DNA of 64,000 nucleotides, from contig NZ_JADBEG010000001.1 of NCBI RefSeq assembly GCF_014873755.1, positions 9,798,501 to 9,862,500 of the forward strand. The letters run 5' to 3'. The notes beneath the pieces were generated by a model. The model saw only the letters and a list, made by a program, of their open reading frames with translations, was not told the origin of the DNA and did not search any database. Position 1 is the first letter of the stretch; each line of letters starts with the position of its first letter. This document shows, piece after piece, positions 24,840 through 35,217 of the stretch. This stretch comes from Amycolatopsis lexingtonensis (GTDB taxonomy: Bacteria > Actinomycetota > Actinomycetes > Mycobacteriales > Pseudonocardiaceae). A program made the translations under genes and the position numbers.

Positions 24840-25652
24840 TCAGGCCACGTGGTGCTCGAAGGCCGCGATCGTCTCCGCCAGTACCTCCGCGCCCGGGCGG
24901 GACCACAGCTCCGCGTTGAACACCTCGACCTCGATCGGCCCGTCGTACCCCGCCGCCTCGACGCACGACCGCAAGTGGCGGTGGTCGATGGGCCCGTCGC
25001 CCGGCAGCGCGCGGCCCAGCAGCGGATCGGGCAGCGGCACCAGCACGTCGCACACGTGGAACCCGGCGATCCGTCCGGCCGCCGCGGCGATCGACTCCTC
25101 GATCCGCGGGTCCCACCAGACGTGGAACTCGTCCACGATCACCCCGACCTGCCCGGCCGGGTGCTCGGCCGCGATCGCCAGCGCCTGGTCCACAGTGGAC
25201 AGCACCGACCGGTCCGCGCACTGCATCGGGTGCAGTGGCTCCAGGCCGAGCCGTACCCCGCGCTCGCCCGCGTACGGGGCCAGCTCACCGACGGCGTCCG
25301 CGACGCGCTGCCGGGACGCGGCCAGATCGTTGCCCGCGATCCCGCCGACCACCAGCACCAGTACGCCGGCGCCGAGCGCGGCCGCCTCGTCGATCGCCTC
25401 GCGGGTCCGCGCCACACCGTCCACAGGGGACCCTTCCGGGGTCACGCCGGTGAAGAAACCGCCGCGGCACAGCGACGAAACCCGGACGTCGTGCTCCTTG
25501 AGCAGCCGCGCGGCTTCGGCGACGCCGACTTCCGCCACCTTGTCCCGCCACAGCCCGATCCAGCCGACGCCCGCCGCCGCGCAGCCCGCGACCGCGTCGG
25601 GCAGGGACCAGGACTTGGTGGTGATCTGGTTGAGGCTGAGCCGCTCGTCCAT
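24840..25652 (-). CDS. Sugar phosphate isomerase/epimerase-like TIM-barrel protein
   Basis: 270 residues of the xylose-isomerase-like TIM barrel (AP endonuclease 2 superfamily): LSLNQITTKSWSL start, GAGVLVLVVGG strand, LGLEPLHPMQCADRSV and VDEFHVWWDP metal-ligand regions, IEVEVFNAELW near the end. Such enzymes isomerise or epimerise sugars or inositol derivatives, or act as dehydratases, with a divalent metal. The ATG at 25652 shares a base with the upstream stop (TGATG), so it is translationally coupled to the DUF993 gene. The substrate is unknown. Confidence 0.8.
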   Translation of the reverse strand: MDERLSLNQITTKSWSLPDAVAGCAAAGVGWIGLWRDKVAEVGVAEAARLLKEHDVRVSSLCRGGFFTGVTPEGSPVDGVARTREAIDEAAALGAGVLVLVVGGIAGNDLAASRQRVADAVGELAPYAGERGVRLGLEPLHPMQCADRSVLSTVDQALAIAAEHPAGQVGVIVDEFHVWWDPRIEESIAAAAGRIAGFHVCDVLVPLPDPLLGRALPGDGPIDHRHLRSCVEAAGYDGPIEVEVFNAELWSRPGAEVLAETIAAFEHHVA

Positions 25653-26785
25653 CACGCCACCCCGGCGGCCAGCAGCAGCGGCCGCATCCGGGCGACGGCC
25701 AGGTCGGGGTCGGCCAGCGCGCCCGCGTCGTCGGCGAGCCGCAGCAGTGTCGCGAGGTGGGTGATCGTGCGCGCCGACTCCTGGCCCGCGATCATCCGGA
25801 AGTGCCGCTGGTGCCCGTTCAAGTACGCCAGGAAGACGACGCCGGTCTTGTAGTGCCGGGTCGGCGCGCGGAAGATCTCGCGCGACAGCGGCGCGGTGGG
25901 GTCGAGCCGGGCGTGGAACCCGGCGAGGTCGCCGTCGTCCAGCCGGCGCAGCCCTGCCGCGGCCACCGGGGCGATCGCGTCGAAGATGCCGAGCAGGGCT
26001 TCGCTGTGGCCGTGGTCGTCGCCCGCGATGAGGCCGGGGTAGTTGAAGTCGTCACCGGTGTAGCAGGCGACGCCCGCGGGCAGCGCGCGCCGGAACTCGG
26101 TCTCCACCGCGGCGTCCAGCACCGAGACCTTCACCCCGGCGATCGTTCCGGCGTGCTCGGTGCAGAGCGCCACCAGCTCGCGGGCGGCCGCGCGCACGTC
26201 GTCGTGGCCCCAGTAGCCGGCCAGCGCCGGGTCGAACTGCTCGCCCAGCCAGTGCAGCAGCACCGGCCCGCCCGCCTCGGACAGCAGCTTCCCGTACGCC
26301 GCGTGGTACTCGGCCGGTCCGGTGGCCGCTGCGGCGAGCGCCCGGCTGGCCATCACGACCGGGATCGCGCCCGCGCCGCCGACCAGGTCCAGCTGCTCGC
26401 GCCAGGCGTCCACAATGGACGCCATGGTCGCCGGCCCCGGCGGCAGCTGGTCGGTGCCGACGCCGGCGCACCACCGCCGGCCGGCCGCGGCCGCGCCGGT
26501 GCGCGTCACGAGTTCTTGGGTGGTCGGCCAATCGAGGCCCATGCCGCGCTGCGCGGTGTCCATCGCCTCCGCGACGCCGAGGCCGCACGACCAGAGGTGC
26601 TCGCGGAAGGCGAGCGTCGTGTCCCAGTCGACGGTGTCCGGTTCGCCGGCCAGCGCGTCCGCCACGACGTGCGCGGCGGCGTAGACGACCCGCGACTTCG
26701 GCGGCGCTCCGGCCGGCTCGGGGCACGGCGGTCCGGACGGTGTCCAGTCCAGCAACCCGCCACCGGGCACCGGGAGCACGAGCAT
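25652..26785 (-). CDS. DUF993 family protein (dihydrodipicolinate-synthase-like barrel)
   Basis: 377 residues matching the DUF993 family, which is predicted to adopt the class I aldolase barrel of DapA-type enzymes: GAIPVVMASRALAA, then PVLLHWLGEQFDP and GVKVSVLDAAVE, the last with the lysine expected to form a Schiff base. Function is not established; linkage to the TIM-barrel isomerase and a LacI repressor suggests sugar or sugar-acid catabolism with an aldolase/dehydratase step. GGAGGT lies before the ATG. A LacI-type operator lies 22 bp upstream of the start. Confidence 0.75.
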   Translation of the reverse strand: MLVLPVPGGGLLDWTPSGPPCPEPAGAPPKSRVVYAAAHVVADALAGEPDTVDWDTTLAFREHLWSCGLGVAEAMDTAQRGMGLDWPTTQELVTRTGAAAAGRRWCAGVGTDQLPPGPATMASIVDAWREQLDLVGGAGAIPVVMASRALAAAATGPAEYHAAYGKLLSEAGGPVLLHWLGEQFDPALAGYWGHDDVRAAARELVALCTEHAGTIAGVKVSVLDAAVETEFRRALPAGVACYTGDDFNYPGLIAGDDHGHSEALLGIFDAIAPVAAAGLRRLDDGDLAGFHARLDPTAPLSREIFRAPTRHYKTGVVFLAYLNGHQRHFRMIAGQESARTITHLATLLRLADDAGALADPDLAVARMRPLLLAAGVA

Positions 26786-26806
26786 CGGAGACCTCCGAGG
26801 ACGTCA

Positions 26807-26818
26807 GAAAGCGCTTTC
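26807..26818. promoter_or_regulatory. LacI-family operator
   Basis: Perfect 12-bp palindrome GAAAGCGCTTTC with the central CG step typical of LacI/GalR sites. It lies between the LacI gene's stop and the DUF993 start, on the expected promoter of the DUF993-isomerase operon. Confidence 0.7.
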
Positions 26819-26867
26819 CCAAATCCACGGTAGGGCCTGTGCCGAAGCACGACAAGGCCCGACCGGG

Positions 26868-27908
26868 TCAGCGCTTGGGGCGTCCGGTGCTTTCGCGCAG
26901 GACGACTTCGCCGGAGAGCCGGACCGTCCGGGGCCGGGTGCCCGCGGACCCCTTGATCGCCAGGTCCATCGCGCGCTCGCCGAGCTCTTCCAGCGGCAGC
27001 CGCACGGTGGTCAGCGCCGGGGCGAGGTCGCGGACGACCGGGATGTCGTCGAAGCCGGCCACCGAGATGTCGCCCGGCACGGAAAGGCCTTCTTCCCGCA
27101 ACGCCGTCAGCGCGCCGATCGCCATCACGTCCGTGACGGCGAAGACGCAGGTCGGCAGCTTGCGCTTGCGGCCGGCGAGCAGCTGCTTCGTCGCCTCGTA
27201 GCCGCCGTCGCGGGTGAAGGCGCCCTCGATGACGTCGTCCTCGCGCAGGGTGATGCCGTGCGCGGCCAGCGCGTCGGTGAACCCGGCCAACCGGTCGATG
27301 ACGGTGCTCAGCCGCCGCGGGCCGGCGAGCACCGCGAACCGCTTGTGGCCGAGGCCGACCAGCGCGTCGGCCAGCGCCGCGGCGCCGCCCTTGTTGTCCG
27401 GCTGCACGGTGTCGATCTTGAGCCCGCGGTGGCGGCTGACCGCCGCGACCTGCCCGCCGCCGCGGCGGTAGGGCTCCAGCTCGGCGGCCATCGCGCGTTC
27501 CCACGTCCGGTCTTCGAACGCCGAGCCGATCAGCAGGATCGCCGCGGCCCGCTGCGCGCGCAGCGTCGAGACGTAGGCGACCTCGCGATCGGGGTCGCGG
27601 AACGTGCCGGCCAGCATGACGAGCAGCCCGTTGTCGGTCGCCACCCGCATCACGCCGCCGGCGATCGCGGCGAAGTACGGGTCGCTGACGTCGTGGCAGA
27701 TCACGCCGACCGTGCGGTGCGTGCCGCCGGCGAGGGCCTGCGCGTGCGCATTCGGGGCGTAGGCCAGTTCGGCCGCGGCGGCGGACACCCGCTCCCGCAG
27801 GTCGGCGCGGACGGACGCGGTGCCGTTGAGCACCCGCGACGCCGTCGCGAGCGAGACGTTCGCGCTGCGTGCCACGTCTTCGAGTGTCACGTGCGGCCGG
27901 GCCTTCAT
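26868..27908 (-). CDS. LacI-family transcriptional repressor
   Basis: 346 residues. The N-terminal HTH and hinge (VTLEDVARSANVSLATASRVLNG, then about residue 60 YAPNAHAQALAGG) precede a periplasmic-binding-protein-like sugar domain ending in the DNA-contact side VVLREST. The ATG at 27908 follows GGAGGAG. It lies just upstream of, and on the same strand as, the DUF993-isomerase pair with a perfect operator between; local repression relieved by a sugar ligand is inferred. Confidence 0.9.
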   Translation of the reverse strand: MKARPHVTLEDVARSANVSLATASRVLNGTASVRADLRERVSAAAAELAYAPNAHAQALAGGTHRTVGVICHDVSDPYFAAIAGGVMRVATDNGLLVMLAGTFRDPDREVAYVSTLRAQRAAAILLIGSAFEDRTWERAMAAELEPYRRGGGQVAAVSRHRGLKIDTVQPDNKGGAAALADALVGLGHKRFAVLAGPRRLSTVIDRLAGFTDALAAHGITLREDDVIEGAFTRDGGYEATKQLLAGRKRKLPTCVFAVTDVMAIGALTALREEGLSVPGDISVAGFDDIPVVRDLAPALTTVRLPLEELGERAMDLAIKGSAGTRPRTVRLSGEVVLRESTGRPKR

Positions 27909-28076
27909 GGCTGGCTCCTCCAAGATCGGTTTCGGGTGTCTCCGCGTGCTCGGTCGGTGCAATCTACTGGGAGGAGGGTGTCTCCGGAGAAGCCGCTGCT
28001 CGGGGGACCTGACCCGTTCGAGTGAAACCGGCGGGAAGATCGGCCGCGGTGCGTGTGTTGCAAACAAGGAGAACCT

Positions 28077-28103
28077 TCAAGCAGTGAGTACGCCACTGCT
28101 TGA
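28077..28103. promoter_or_regulatory. 10-bp inverted repeat in the leader of the Ddn-like gene
   Basis: TCAAGCAGTG and CACTGCTTGA pair perfectly around a 7-base loop, ending 22 bases before the ATG at 28126. It could be an operator or an mRNA hairpin near the ribosome site. Confidence 0.45.
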
Positions 28104-28125
28104 TCGACCGCGAAAGGAACCACGC

Positions 28126-28530
28126 ATGCTGTTCGGTGACGAGCACGTCCGCCGCTACGAGGAGACCGACGGCGAGGTCGGGCACGAGTGGAAGGAAGGC
28201 GTCCCGACGCTCGTGCTGACCACCAAGGGCCGCAAGACCGGCCAGGAGCGCAAGTTCGCCCTGATCTACCAGGAAGTCGACGGCAACCCGGTGATCGTGG
28301 CCTCCAAGGGCGGCGCGCCGAACCACCCCGGCTGGTACTTCAACCTCCTCGAGACCCCCGAGGTCGGTGTGCAGGTCAAGGCGGACAAGTTCAAGGCCGT
28401 CGCCCGCACGGCCGAAGGCGAGGAGCGCGCGAAGCTGTGGGAGAAGCTGGCCGCCGTCTGGCCGGACTACAACGAGTACGCCAAGAAGACCGACCGTGAG
28501 ATTCCCGTGGTGGTTCTCGAGCGGCAGTGA
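28126..28530 (+). CDS. F420-dependent nitroreductase/quinone reductase family protein (Ddn-like)
   Basis: 134-residue split-barrel protein of the deazaflavin-dependent nitroreductase (DUF385) family: PTLVLTTKGRKTGQERK, VIVASKGGAPNHPGWYFNLL and a final IPVVVLER strand are the standard blocks. Mycobacterial homologues reduce quinones or nitro compounds using reduced F420. The ATG at 28126 has GAAAGGAA upstream. Single gene with a long leader containing an inverted repeat. The in vivo substrate is unknown. Confidence 0.88.
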   Translation: MLFGDEHVRRYEETDGEVGHEWKEGVPTLVLTTKGRKTGQERKFALIYQEVDGNPVIVASKGGAPNHPGWYFNLLETPEVGVQVKADKFKAVARTAEGEERAKLWEKLAAVWPDYNEYAKKTDREIPVVVLERQ

Positions 28531-28598
28531 AATTCGCACTGTGATCTGCGCCGCGTTCGGCGCGCGCCGGGGCCGAACCGGCCGGTCGTCGGCTACGA

Positions 28599-29372
28599 AT
28601 GACACTCATGACCGACCGCTGGACCGCCCTGGACCTCGAGGGTGAGCTGCTCACCCGACGCCAGATGATCGCCTACGGCCGGCGCTTCGCCCGCGCCGGC
28701 CGTGGCGCCTGGTACAGCTTCGCGATCGAAGTGGTCTGGCAGTTCCTCGCGCAGACCACCCGGTTCCGCGTCCGGGGCGCGCGCCACATCCCGAAGACCG
28801 GCGGGGTGCTGGTCGCGTCGAACCACCTCTCCTTCGCCGACCCGACGACGCTCACCGCGTTCTGCCTCGCCGCCGGCCGCGTGCCGCGCTACCTGGCCAA
28901 GGCCTCGCTGTGGAAGCTGCCGGTGGTCGGCCGCGTGATGCGCTCGGGCCGCCACATCCCGGTCTACCGCGGCGCGGCGACGGCCGCGGAGGCCTACCGC
29001 GACCTGGTGGCGTCGGTGCGGGCGGGCGAGTGCGTCGCGGTCTTCCCGGAAGGCACCTTCTCGAAGGACCCGGACGGCTGGCCGATGCGCGGCAAGACCG
29101 GCCTCGTCCGCGCTGCCCTGGAGACCGGCGCGCCGGTGATCCCGGTGGCCAACTGGGGCACCCATCACCTGCTGCCCTCGACCGCGAAGTTCCCCCGCGT
29201 GCTGCCGCGCAAGACCGTCGAGCTGGTCGCCGGGCCGCCGGTCGACCTGTCCGACCTGCGTGACCGCCCGCTCACCCGCGAGGTGCTGGAGGAGGCGACG
29301 GCCCGCATCATGGGCGAGGTGACGACGCTTTTGGAGTCGATCCGCGGCGAGCGCAGGCCCCTCGCGGCCTGA
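28599..29372 (+). CDS. 1-acyl-glycerol-3-phosphate acyltransferase (PlsC-like)
   Basis: 257 residues with the four PlsC blocks: NHLSFAD (75-81, catalytic His76 and Asp81), the GRHIPVYRG region, FPEGTFS (149-155) and GAPVIPVA. It transfers an acyl chain to lysophosphatidate or a related lipid at the inner membrane face during phospholipid synthesis; actinobacteria carry several paralogues with varied acceptors. ATG starts at 28599 and 28608 are both possible. Single gene. Confidence 0.87.
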   Translation: MTLMTDRWTALDLEGELLTRRQMIAYGRRFARAGRGAWYSFAIEVVWQFLAQTTRFRVRGARHIPKTGGVLVASNHLSFADPTTLTAFCLAAGRVPRYLAKASLWKLPVVGRVMRSGRHIPVYRGAATAAEAYRDLVASVRAGECVAVFPEGTFSKDPDGWPMRGKTGLVRAALETGAPVIPVANWGTHHLLPSTAKFPRVLPRKTVELVAGPPVDLSDLRDRPLTREVLEEATARIMGEVTTLLESIRGERRPLAA

Positions 29373-29421
29373 GTTCCGCGTCACCCCGCCCGCACCTGCC
29401 CGAAGGGGTAGTTTCTGGCGT

Positions 29422-30802
<1,381 letters not shown>

Positions 30803-30813
<11 letters not shown>

Positions 30814-31243
30814 GGACGTCGAAGCGGAGTTCCGGCCGTTCCCAGCGGACCTTGGGCGGGTTCGGCGGGACCGTGCCGGTGCGCCGCGCGCCCATGCGGA
30901 GGTAGAAGTCGAGTGCGGGCGGGTGCGCGACGACGCGGACGCCTTGCAGCCCCCGGGCTCGCGCTTCACTCCGCATGTGGTCGATCAACCGGCGGCCGAC
31001 GCCGAGGCCCTGGGCGGCGTCGGCCACGAAGAGCAGGTCGAGTTCCGCTTCCACCAGCGCGTAGAAGCCGATGATGCGGCCGTCGTTCGTGGCGGTGAAC
31101 GTGGGGTTGGTTTCGACGTAGGCGGGGGTGACTTCGTAGCCGTCGAGGATGGTGGCGTAGTCGCCTCGGTACGCCGAGGACGCGTGCACGAGGGCGGTCA
31201 GGGCGGGGGCTTGGTCCGGGGCGGCGCGGACGATCTCGACCAT
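30803..31243 (-). CDS. GNAT-family N-acetyltransferase
   Basis: 146 residues with the acetyl-CoA pyrophosphate-binding strand-turn [18 protein letters not shown] (Q/RxxGxG/A pattern) and the following [13 protein letters not shown] strand, then [11 protein letters not shown], typical of the GCN5 fold. The acceptor substrate is unknown. Convergent with lpdA, whose last codons it overlaps. Confidence 0.85.
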
Positions 31244-31265
31244 GGGCGCAGCCTACGATGGCGGT

Positions 31266-31573
31266 ATGACGGACTCCGGTCGGCTCCGCGACGTCCTGGG
31301 GCGCAACGAAGTCCTCGCCGAAGTCTTCGACCGGGCGCGGGGGCTCGGCCTGCCGGAGTGGTACCTCGCCGCCGGGTGCATCTCTGGTACGAAGCCAAGT
31401 TCGGAGTCTTTTGCCCGCCCTTCGCGAGCACCGAGGCCGCGATCGATGCCTTCCCCGCCGTCTGCTCGTGTGTCGGGGTTCGGCTCGGAGCCGACGGGAG
31501 CTGGCACTCCTACACGCCCCACGGGCTCGATGATCTCTTCGCGATGATCGTCCGGCCGAATCCCGTGTCTTGA
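31266..31573 (+). pseudogene. Remnant of a nucleotidyltransferase-family gene (COG3575/DUF925) with internal deletion
   Basis: The first 37 codons (MTDSGRLRDVLGRNEVLAEV to WYLAAGC, frame of 31266) match the start of the COG3575 nucleotidyltransferase-like family. From about 31376 the family's C-terminal part (VHLWYEAKFG, then AIDAFP, then GLDDLFAMIVRPNP) continues in another frame to the TGA at 31571. Intact members have about 190 residues, so roughly 260 bases of the middle, including the catalytic Asp region, are gone and the deletion shifted the frame. It cannot make a functional enzyme. Confidence 0.75.
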
Positions 31574-31606
31574 CCTCCAGCTAGCTCGAAGTATCAGACT
31601 GGCGCC

Positions 31607-32494
31607 ATGAAAGCTGTGGCGTTCACCGAATTCGGCGGTCCCGAAGTCCTCCGCGTCCTCGATCTCCCCGAACCGCACGCCGGGCCCGGCGAAGTGCGGG
31701 TGCGGGTCAAAGCCGCCGGGGTGCAGCCGTACGACGCGGCCGTTCGGGCCGGGTGGGAGCCGCCCGGGCTCGAACTCGGGTGGCCTCGCGTGCCCGGGAA
31801 CGAGTTCGCCGGGGTCGTCGACGAAGGCGAACTCGAGGCGGGTACCGAAGTTCTCGGCTTCACCGCCGTCCGGGCCGCCGCCGAGTACATCGTCGTGCCC
31901 GCCTCCGATGTCACCCCGAAGCCGCCCGAAATGCCGTGGGAGGTGGCCGGAGGATTCACCGCCGGGACGCAGACCGCCTCGATCGCCTTGGAAGCGCTGA
32001 AATTGCAAGCGGGGGAGACGCTGCTCGTGCACGGCGCCGCCGGTTCGGTCGGGACCGCCGCCGTTCAGCTCGCGAAGCTCAAGGGTGCCGCCGTGATCGG
32101 TACCGCGAGTGCGTCCAATCAGGACTACGTCCGTTCGCTGGGCGCCACCGCCGTCGTGTACGGCGAAGGGCTCAAGGCACGGGTGGCGCCGCTGGGGGTC
32201 GACGTCGTGCTCGACGGTGCCGGCGGTGCAGCACTCGACCTCTCACTCGAACTGGTGAAGGACCGGACACGGATCCTCACGCTGGTCGACCACGGGCGAG
32301 CGGCGGAACTCGGCGTGCTCGTCTCGAAGTCCGGACGCTCCGCCGCGCGCCTCGCCGAGCTGGCTGCGCTGTACGCCAAGGGGGATCTGCGCTTCCACGT
32401 GCGCCGTGCTTACCCGTACACCGAGGCCGCCGCCGCGCATCGGGAAATCGAGACCGGGCACGGGCGGGGAAAAATAGTTCTCACGTTTCCCTGA
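31607..32494 (+). CDS. Zinc-independent medium-chain reductase (NADPH:quinone oxidoreductase-like)
   Basis: 295 residues. The GroES-like N-terminal domain starts MKAVAFTEFGGPEVLRV; the cofactor domain contains VHGAAGSVGTAAVQLAK (AAxGxVG NADPH motif). Zinc ligands are absent, placing it with quinone oxidoreductase/zeta-crystallin-type enzymes. It is slightly short for the class (about 310-330), from compact loops rather than truncation. Single gene; substrate unknown. Confidence 0.86.
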   Translation: MKAVAFTEFGGPEVLRVLDLPEPHAGPGEVRVRVKAAGVQPYDAAVRAGWEPPGLELGWPRVPGNEFAGVVDEGELEAGTEVLGFTAVRAAAEYIVVPASDVTPKPPEMPWEVAGGFTAGTQTASIALEALKLQAGETLLVHGAAGSVGTAAVQLAKLKGAAVIGTASASNQDYVRSLGATAVVYGEGLKARVAPLGVDVVLDGAGGAALDLSLELVKDRTRILTLVDHGRAAELGVLVSKSGRSAARLAELAALYAKGDLRFHVRRAYPYTEAAAAHREIETGHGRGKIVLTFP

Positions 32495-32615
32495 TCGTTC
32501 CAGGATGTGGACGGTCGCGCGATCCAGACTTTGGTCGGTGGTTCCCCGTCTCGTCACTCCTTAGATTCTCCCCATTACACCCGGTCGAGTGACCGAGGAT
32601 CACAGGGAGACATCG

Positions 32616-34520
32616 ATGGTGAGATTCAGCCGGGTTGCCGCGCACGCGGTTCCGCTGACGGTCGGCGCGCTGCTGCTGTCCACGGGCGTCTCCGCGGCGC
32701 AGCCGTCCACGGTGGACGCGGCGACCGCGCGCACCGAGGCCGGGATCAGCGCCCTGCAGAGCATCAAGAAGAGCCTGAGCCCCGCGGAACGCAAGCAATC
32801 GAGCCAGCTGGTCGTCGAGAAGCGGTTGCGGGCCGACCGGTCGCTCGCCGCGAAGCTGCCCGACTACCGCTCCGGGGTGGGCGTCAGCGGCGCCGGCACC
32901 GTCGCGGTCGACATCGCCGCGTCCGGCAAGGCCGTCGCGAACGCCGTGCGGGCCGCCGGCGGCACCGTCCGCTACACCGCGCCGGACGGGGCCGTCCGCG
33001 CCGACCTGCCGCTGTCCGCGGTGGACGCGATCGCCGGCCGCGCCGACGTCGCCGAAGTGAAGCCCGCGGCGCAGGCCACCACCTGGAGCGAGCCGGGCAA
33101 CCGGGACCTGCGCCGGGACGTGGCCGCGCAGGCCGCCGCCGCGACGCAGGTGTCCGAAGGGGACAAGGCGCACGGCGCCGACACCGCCCGCACGACCTAC
33201 GGCGTCAGCGGCTCCGGCGTCAAGGTGTGCGTGCTCTCCGACGGCGTCGACTCGCTCGCGAAGTCGCAGAGCGCCGGCGAACTGCCCGCGGTCGACGTGC
33301 TGTCCGGCCAGAAGGGCAGCGGCGACGAGGGCACCGCGATGCTCGAGATCATCCACGACCTCGCGCCGAACGCGACCCTCGGCTTCGCCACCGCGTTCAC
33401 CAGTGAGGCCAGCTTCGCCGCGAACATCCGCGCGCTGCGCACCACCGGCAAGTGCCAGATCATCGTCGACGACGTCGCCTACTTCGACGAGTCGCCGTTC
33501 CAGGACACGCAGGTCGCGCAGGCGGTCAACGACGTGACCGCGGCCGGCGCCCTGTACTTCTCCTCGGCCGGCAACTCGGGCAACGCGACCGACGGCACCA
33601 GCGGGTACTACGAAGGCGACTTCCGCGCCTCCTCGACGAAGATCAGCGGCGTCACCGGTACCCCGCACGACTTCGACCCGAGCAGCACCACGCAGAACTT
33701 CGACGCGCTCTCGGCCGGCTCGCTCGGCAAGCCGGTGACGCTGTTCTGGTCCGACCCGTGGGGCAAGTCCGCCAACGACTACGACCTGTTCATCCTGAAC
33801 TCCTCGGGCAGCGTCGTGGCCTCCAGCGAGAACGGCCAGTCCGGCTCGCAGAACCCGTACGAGATCGCGAGCGTGCCGACCACCGGCTCGGGCTACAAGG
33901 TCGCGGTCGTCAAGTACAGCGGTGCCGACCGGTTCATCGCGCTGAACGTCATCCGCGGCCGCTTCGTGGCTTCGGGTTCGCTGAAGGCGTTCAGCACCAA
34001 CGGTGTCACGAACGGCCACTCGGCGGCGGCGAACGCGTTCAGCGTCGCGGCGGCCCCGGCGGCGGCCGCGTTCAGCCGTCCGCTGGAGACCGGTGACCCG
34101 GCCAACCCGACCGGCCCGTACCCGGGTCTCTACACCGCGTCGAGCAAATGGGAGCGCTTCTCCTCCGACGGCAAGCGCAAGCTGTTCTACAACGCCGACG
34201 GCACGGCGATCACCCCGGGCAACGTCTCCTCGACCGGCGGCACGACCCGCAACAAGCCGGACATCACGGCGGCGGACGGCGTGGCGACCTCGGTGACCGG
34301 CTTCCAGCCGTTCTTCGGGACGTCGGCGGCGGCCCCGCACGCGGGGGCGATCGCGGCCCTGCTGCTCTCGGGCAAGCCGACGGCGACCCCGGCCGAGATC
34401 CGCTCGGCACTGGTGTCCTCGGCCATCGACCTGGGCACGCCCGGCTTCGACACGGTGACCGGCACCGGCGTGATCATGGCCGGCCCGGCGCTGGCCGCGC
34501 TGGGTGTCCAGCCGAAGTAA
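32616..34520 (+). CDS. Secreted subtilase-fold serine peptidase with atypical active site
   Basis: 634 residues with an N-terminal Sec signal (1 to about 28, ending VSAAQ), a propeptide-like segment to about 195, then an S8/S53-type domain. The acid is Asp209 (VLSDGVD) and the nucleophile is Ser570 (GTSAAAPH). Where subtilases have HGT after the Asp strand, this protein has [12 protein letters not shown] (237-248), a pattern closer to a Glu/Asp-using sedolisin-like site. Whether it uses a His (H247) or an acidic residue is open. A beta-sandwich insertion (about 330-460) separates the two halves. Start at the ATG; a GTG at 32589 is less likely. Terminated by the hairpin at 34534. Confidence 0.8.
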   Translation: MVRFSRVAAHAVPLTVGALLLSTGVSAAQPSTVDAATARTEAGISALQSIKKSLSPAERKQSSQLVVEKRLRADRSLAAKLPDYRSGVGVSGAGTVAVDIAASGKAVANAVRAAGGTVRYTAPDGAVRADLPLSAVDAIAGRADVAEVKPAAQATTWSEPGNRDLRRDVAAQAAAATQVSEGDKAHGADTARTTYGVSGSGVKVCVLSDGVDSLAKSQSAGELPAVDVLSGQKGSGDEGTAMLEIIHDLAPNATLGFATAFTSEASFAANIRALRTTGKCQIIVDDVAYFDESPFQDTQVAQAVNDVTAAGALYFSSAGNSGNATDGTSGYYEGDFRASSTKISGVTGTPHDFDPSSTTQNFDALSAGSLGKPVTLFWSDPWGKSANDYDLFILNSSGSVVASSENGQSGSQNPYEIASVPTTGSGYKVAVVKYSGADRFIALNVIRGRFVASGSLKAFSTNGVTNGHSAAANAFSVAAAPAAAAFSRPLETGDPANPTGPYPGLYTASSKWERFSSDGKRKLFYNADGTAITPGNVSSTGGTTRNKPDITAADGVATSVTGFQPFFGTSAAAPHAGAIAALLLSGKPTATPAEIRSALVSSAIDLGTPGFDTVTGTGVIMAGPALAALGVQPK

Positions 34521-34533
34521 GGTCCGTTTCGTG

Positions 34534-34563
34534 AAGAGGGCCCGGCACGCGCCGGGCCCTCTT
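34534..34563. terminator. Rho-independent terminator after the secreted peptidase
   Basis: 13-bp perfect stem AAGAGGGCCCGGC (34534-34546) with GCCGGGCCCTCTT (34551-34563), loop ACGC, followed by TCGTCAT. It also serves the convergent methyltransferase gene that ends at 34567. Confidence 0.8.
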
Positions 34564-34566
34564 TCG

Positions 34567-35196
34567 TCATTTCGCGGTGCTCAGCAGGTGGAAGCCGAGC
34601 CCGCCGTGGGTGAACCGCTCGTGCTTGCGCAAGCTCAGCCCCGCCGTGCCCAGCGCGGTTTCGAGGTCGGCGACCGGCCGGATGCGGAAGCCGTTTTCGG
34701 TCAGCATCGGCGACCGGGCCATCAGGTCCGGGTCGCCGACGCCGAGCACGAACCGCCCGCCGGGGGCGAGCACCCGCGCGACCTCGGCGAGCGCGGCGTC
34801 GAGGTCTGCCACGAAGTAGACGGTGTTCGTCGACACGATCGCGTCGACCGAACCGTCCGCGAGGGGCAGCGCCGTCATCGAGCCTTCATCGAGCACGAGC
34901 CGCCCGGCCGTGATCTCCTCGCGGAAGGTGCCCCGGGCCCGGTCGAGCATCGTCACCGAGATGTCCACCCCGTGCACGCGGGCGGCGGACCCCAGCAACA
35001 GCCGGAGGCCGAGGCCGCCGCCGAACCCGATGTCCAGTGCCGTTTCGCCGCCGGTCAGCTCGAGCGCGGCGACGGCTTTCACCACGGCCTCGCGGTTCCG
35101 GCGGTTGAGCATCGCGCCGACGACCCGGCCCCGCAGGCCGCTAGGGTGGCCGAGCTGCCGGGCGAGCCCGGCTCGGAAACTCTCGCGAAGTCCCAT
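34567..35196 (-). CDS. Class I SAM-dependent methyltransferase
   Basis: 209 residues with motif [11 protein letters not shown] (about 54-63), acidic residue at the end of strand 2 (HGVDIS), motif post-[14 protein letters not shown] and motif [14 protein letters not shown], the Methyltransf_11 pattern. The acceptor is unknown. Divergent from the SDR gene, only 21 bases between start codons, so one or both transcripts probably start at or near the start codon. Confidence 0.83.
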   Translation of the reverse strand: MGLRESFRAGLARQLGHPSGLRGRVVGAMLNRRNREAVVKAVAALELTGGETALDIGFGGGLGLRLLLGSAARVHGVDISVTMLDRARGTFREEITAGRLVLDEGSMTALPLADGSVDAIVSTNTVYFVADLDAALAEVARVLAPGGRFVLGVGDPDLMARSPMLTENGFRIRPVADLETALGTAGLSLRKHERFTHGGLGFHLLSTAK

Positions 35197-35217
35197 ACGA
35201 GCAGTCTAGGAGGCGGG

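Noticed and set aside
24391..25764. 457-residue plus-strand frame across the tandem duplication
   Set aside because: It is composed of repeat-encoded peptides (VLNESFRTSEDLNESFRTL) and antisense of the isomerase gene, with no domain.
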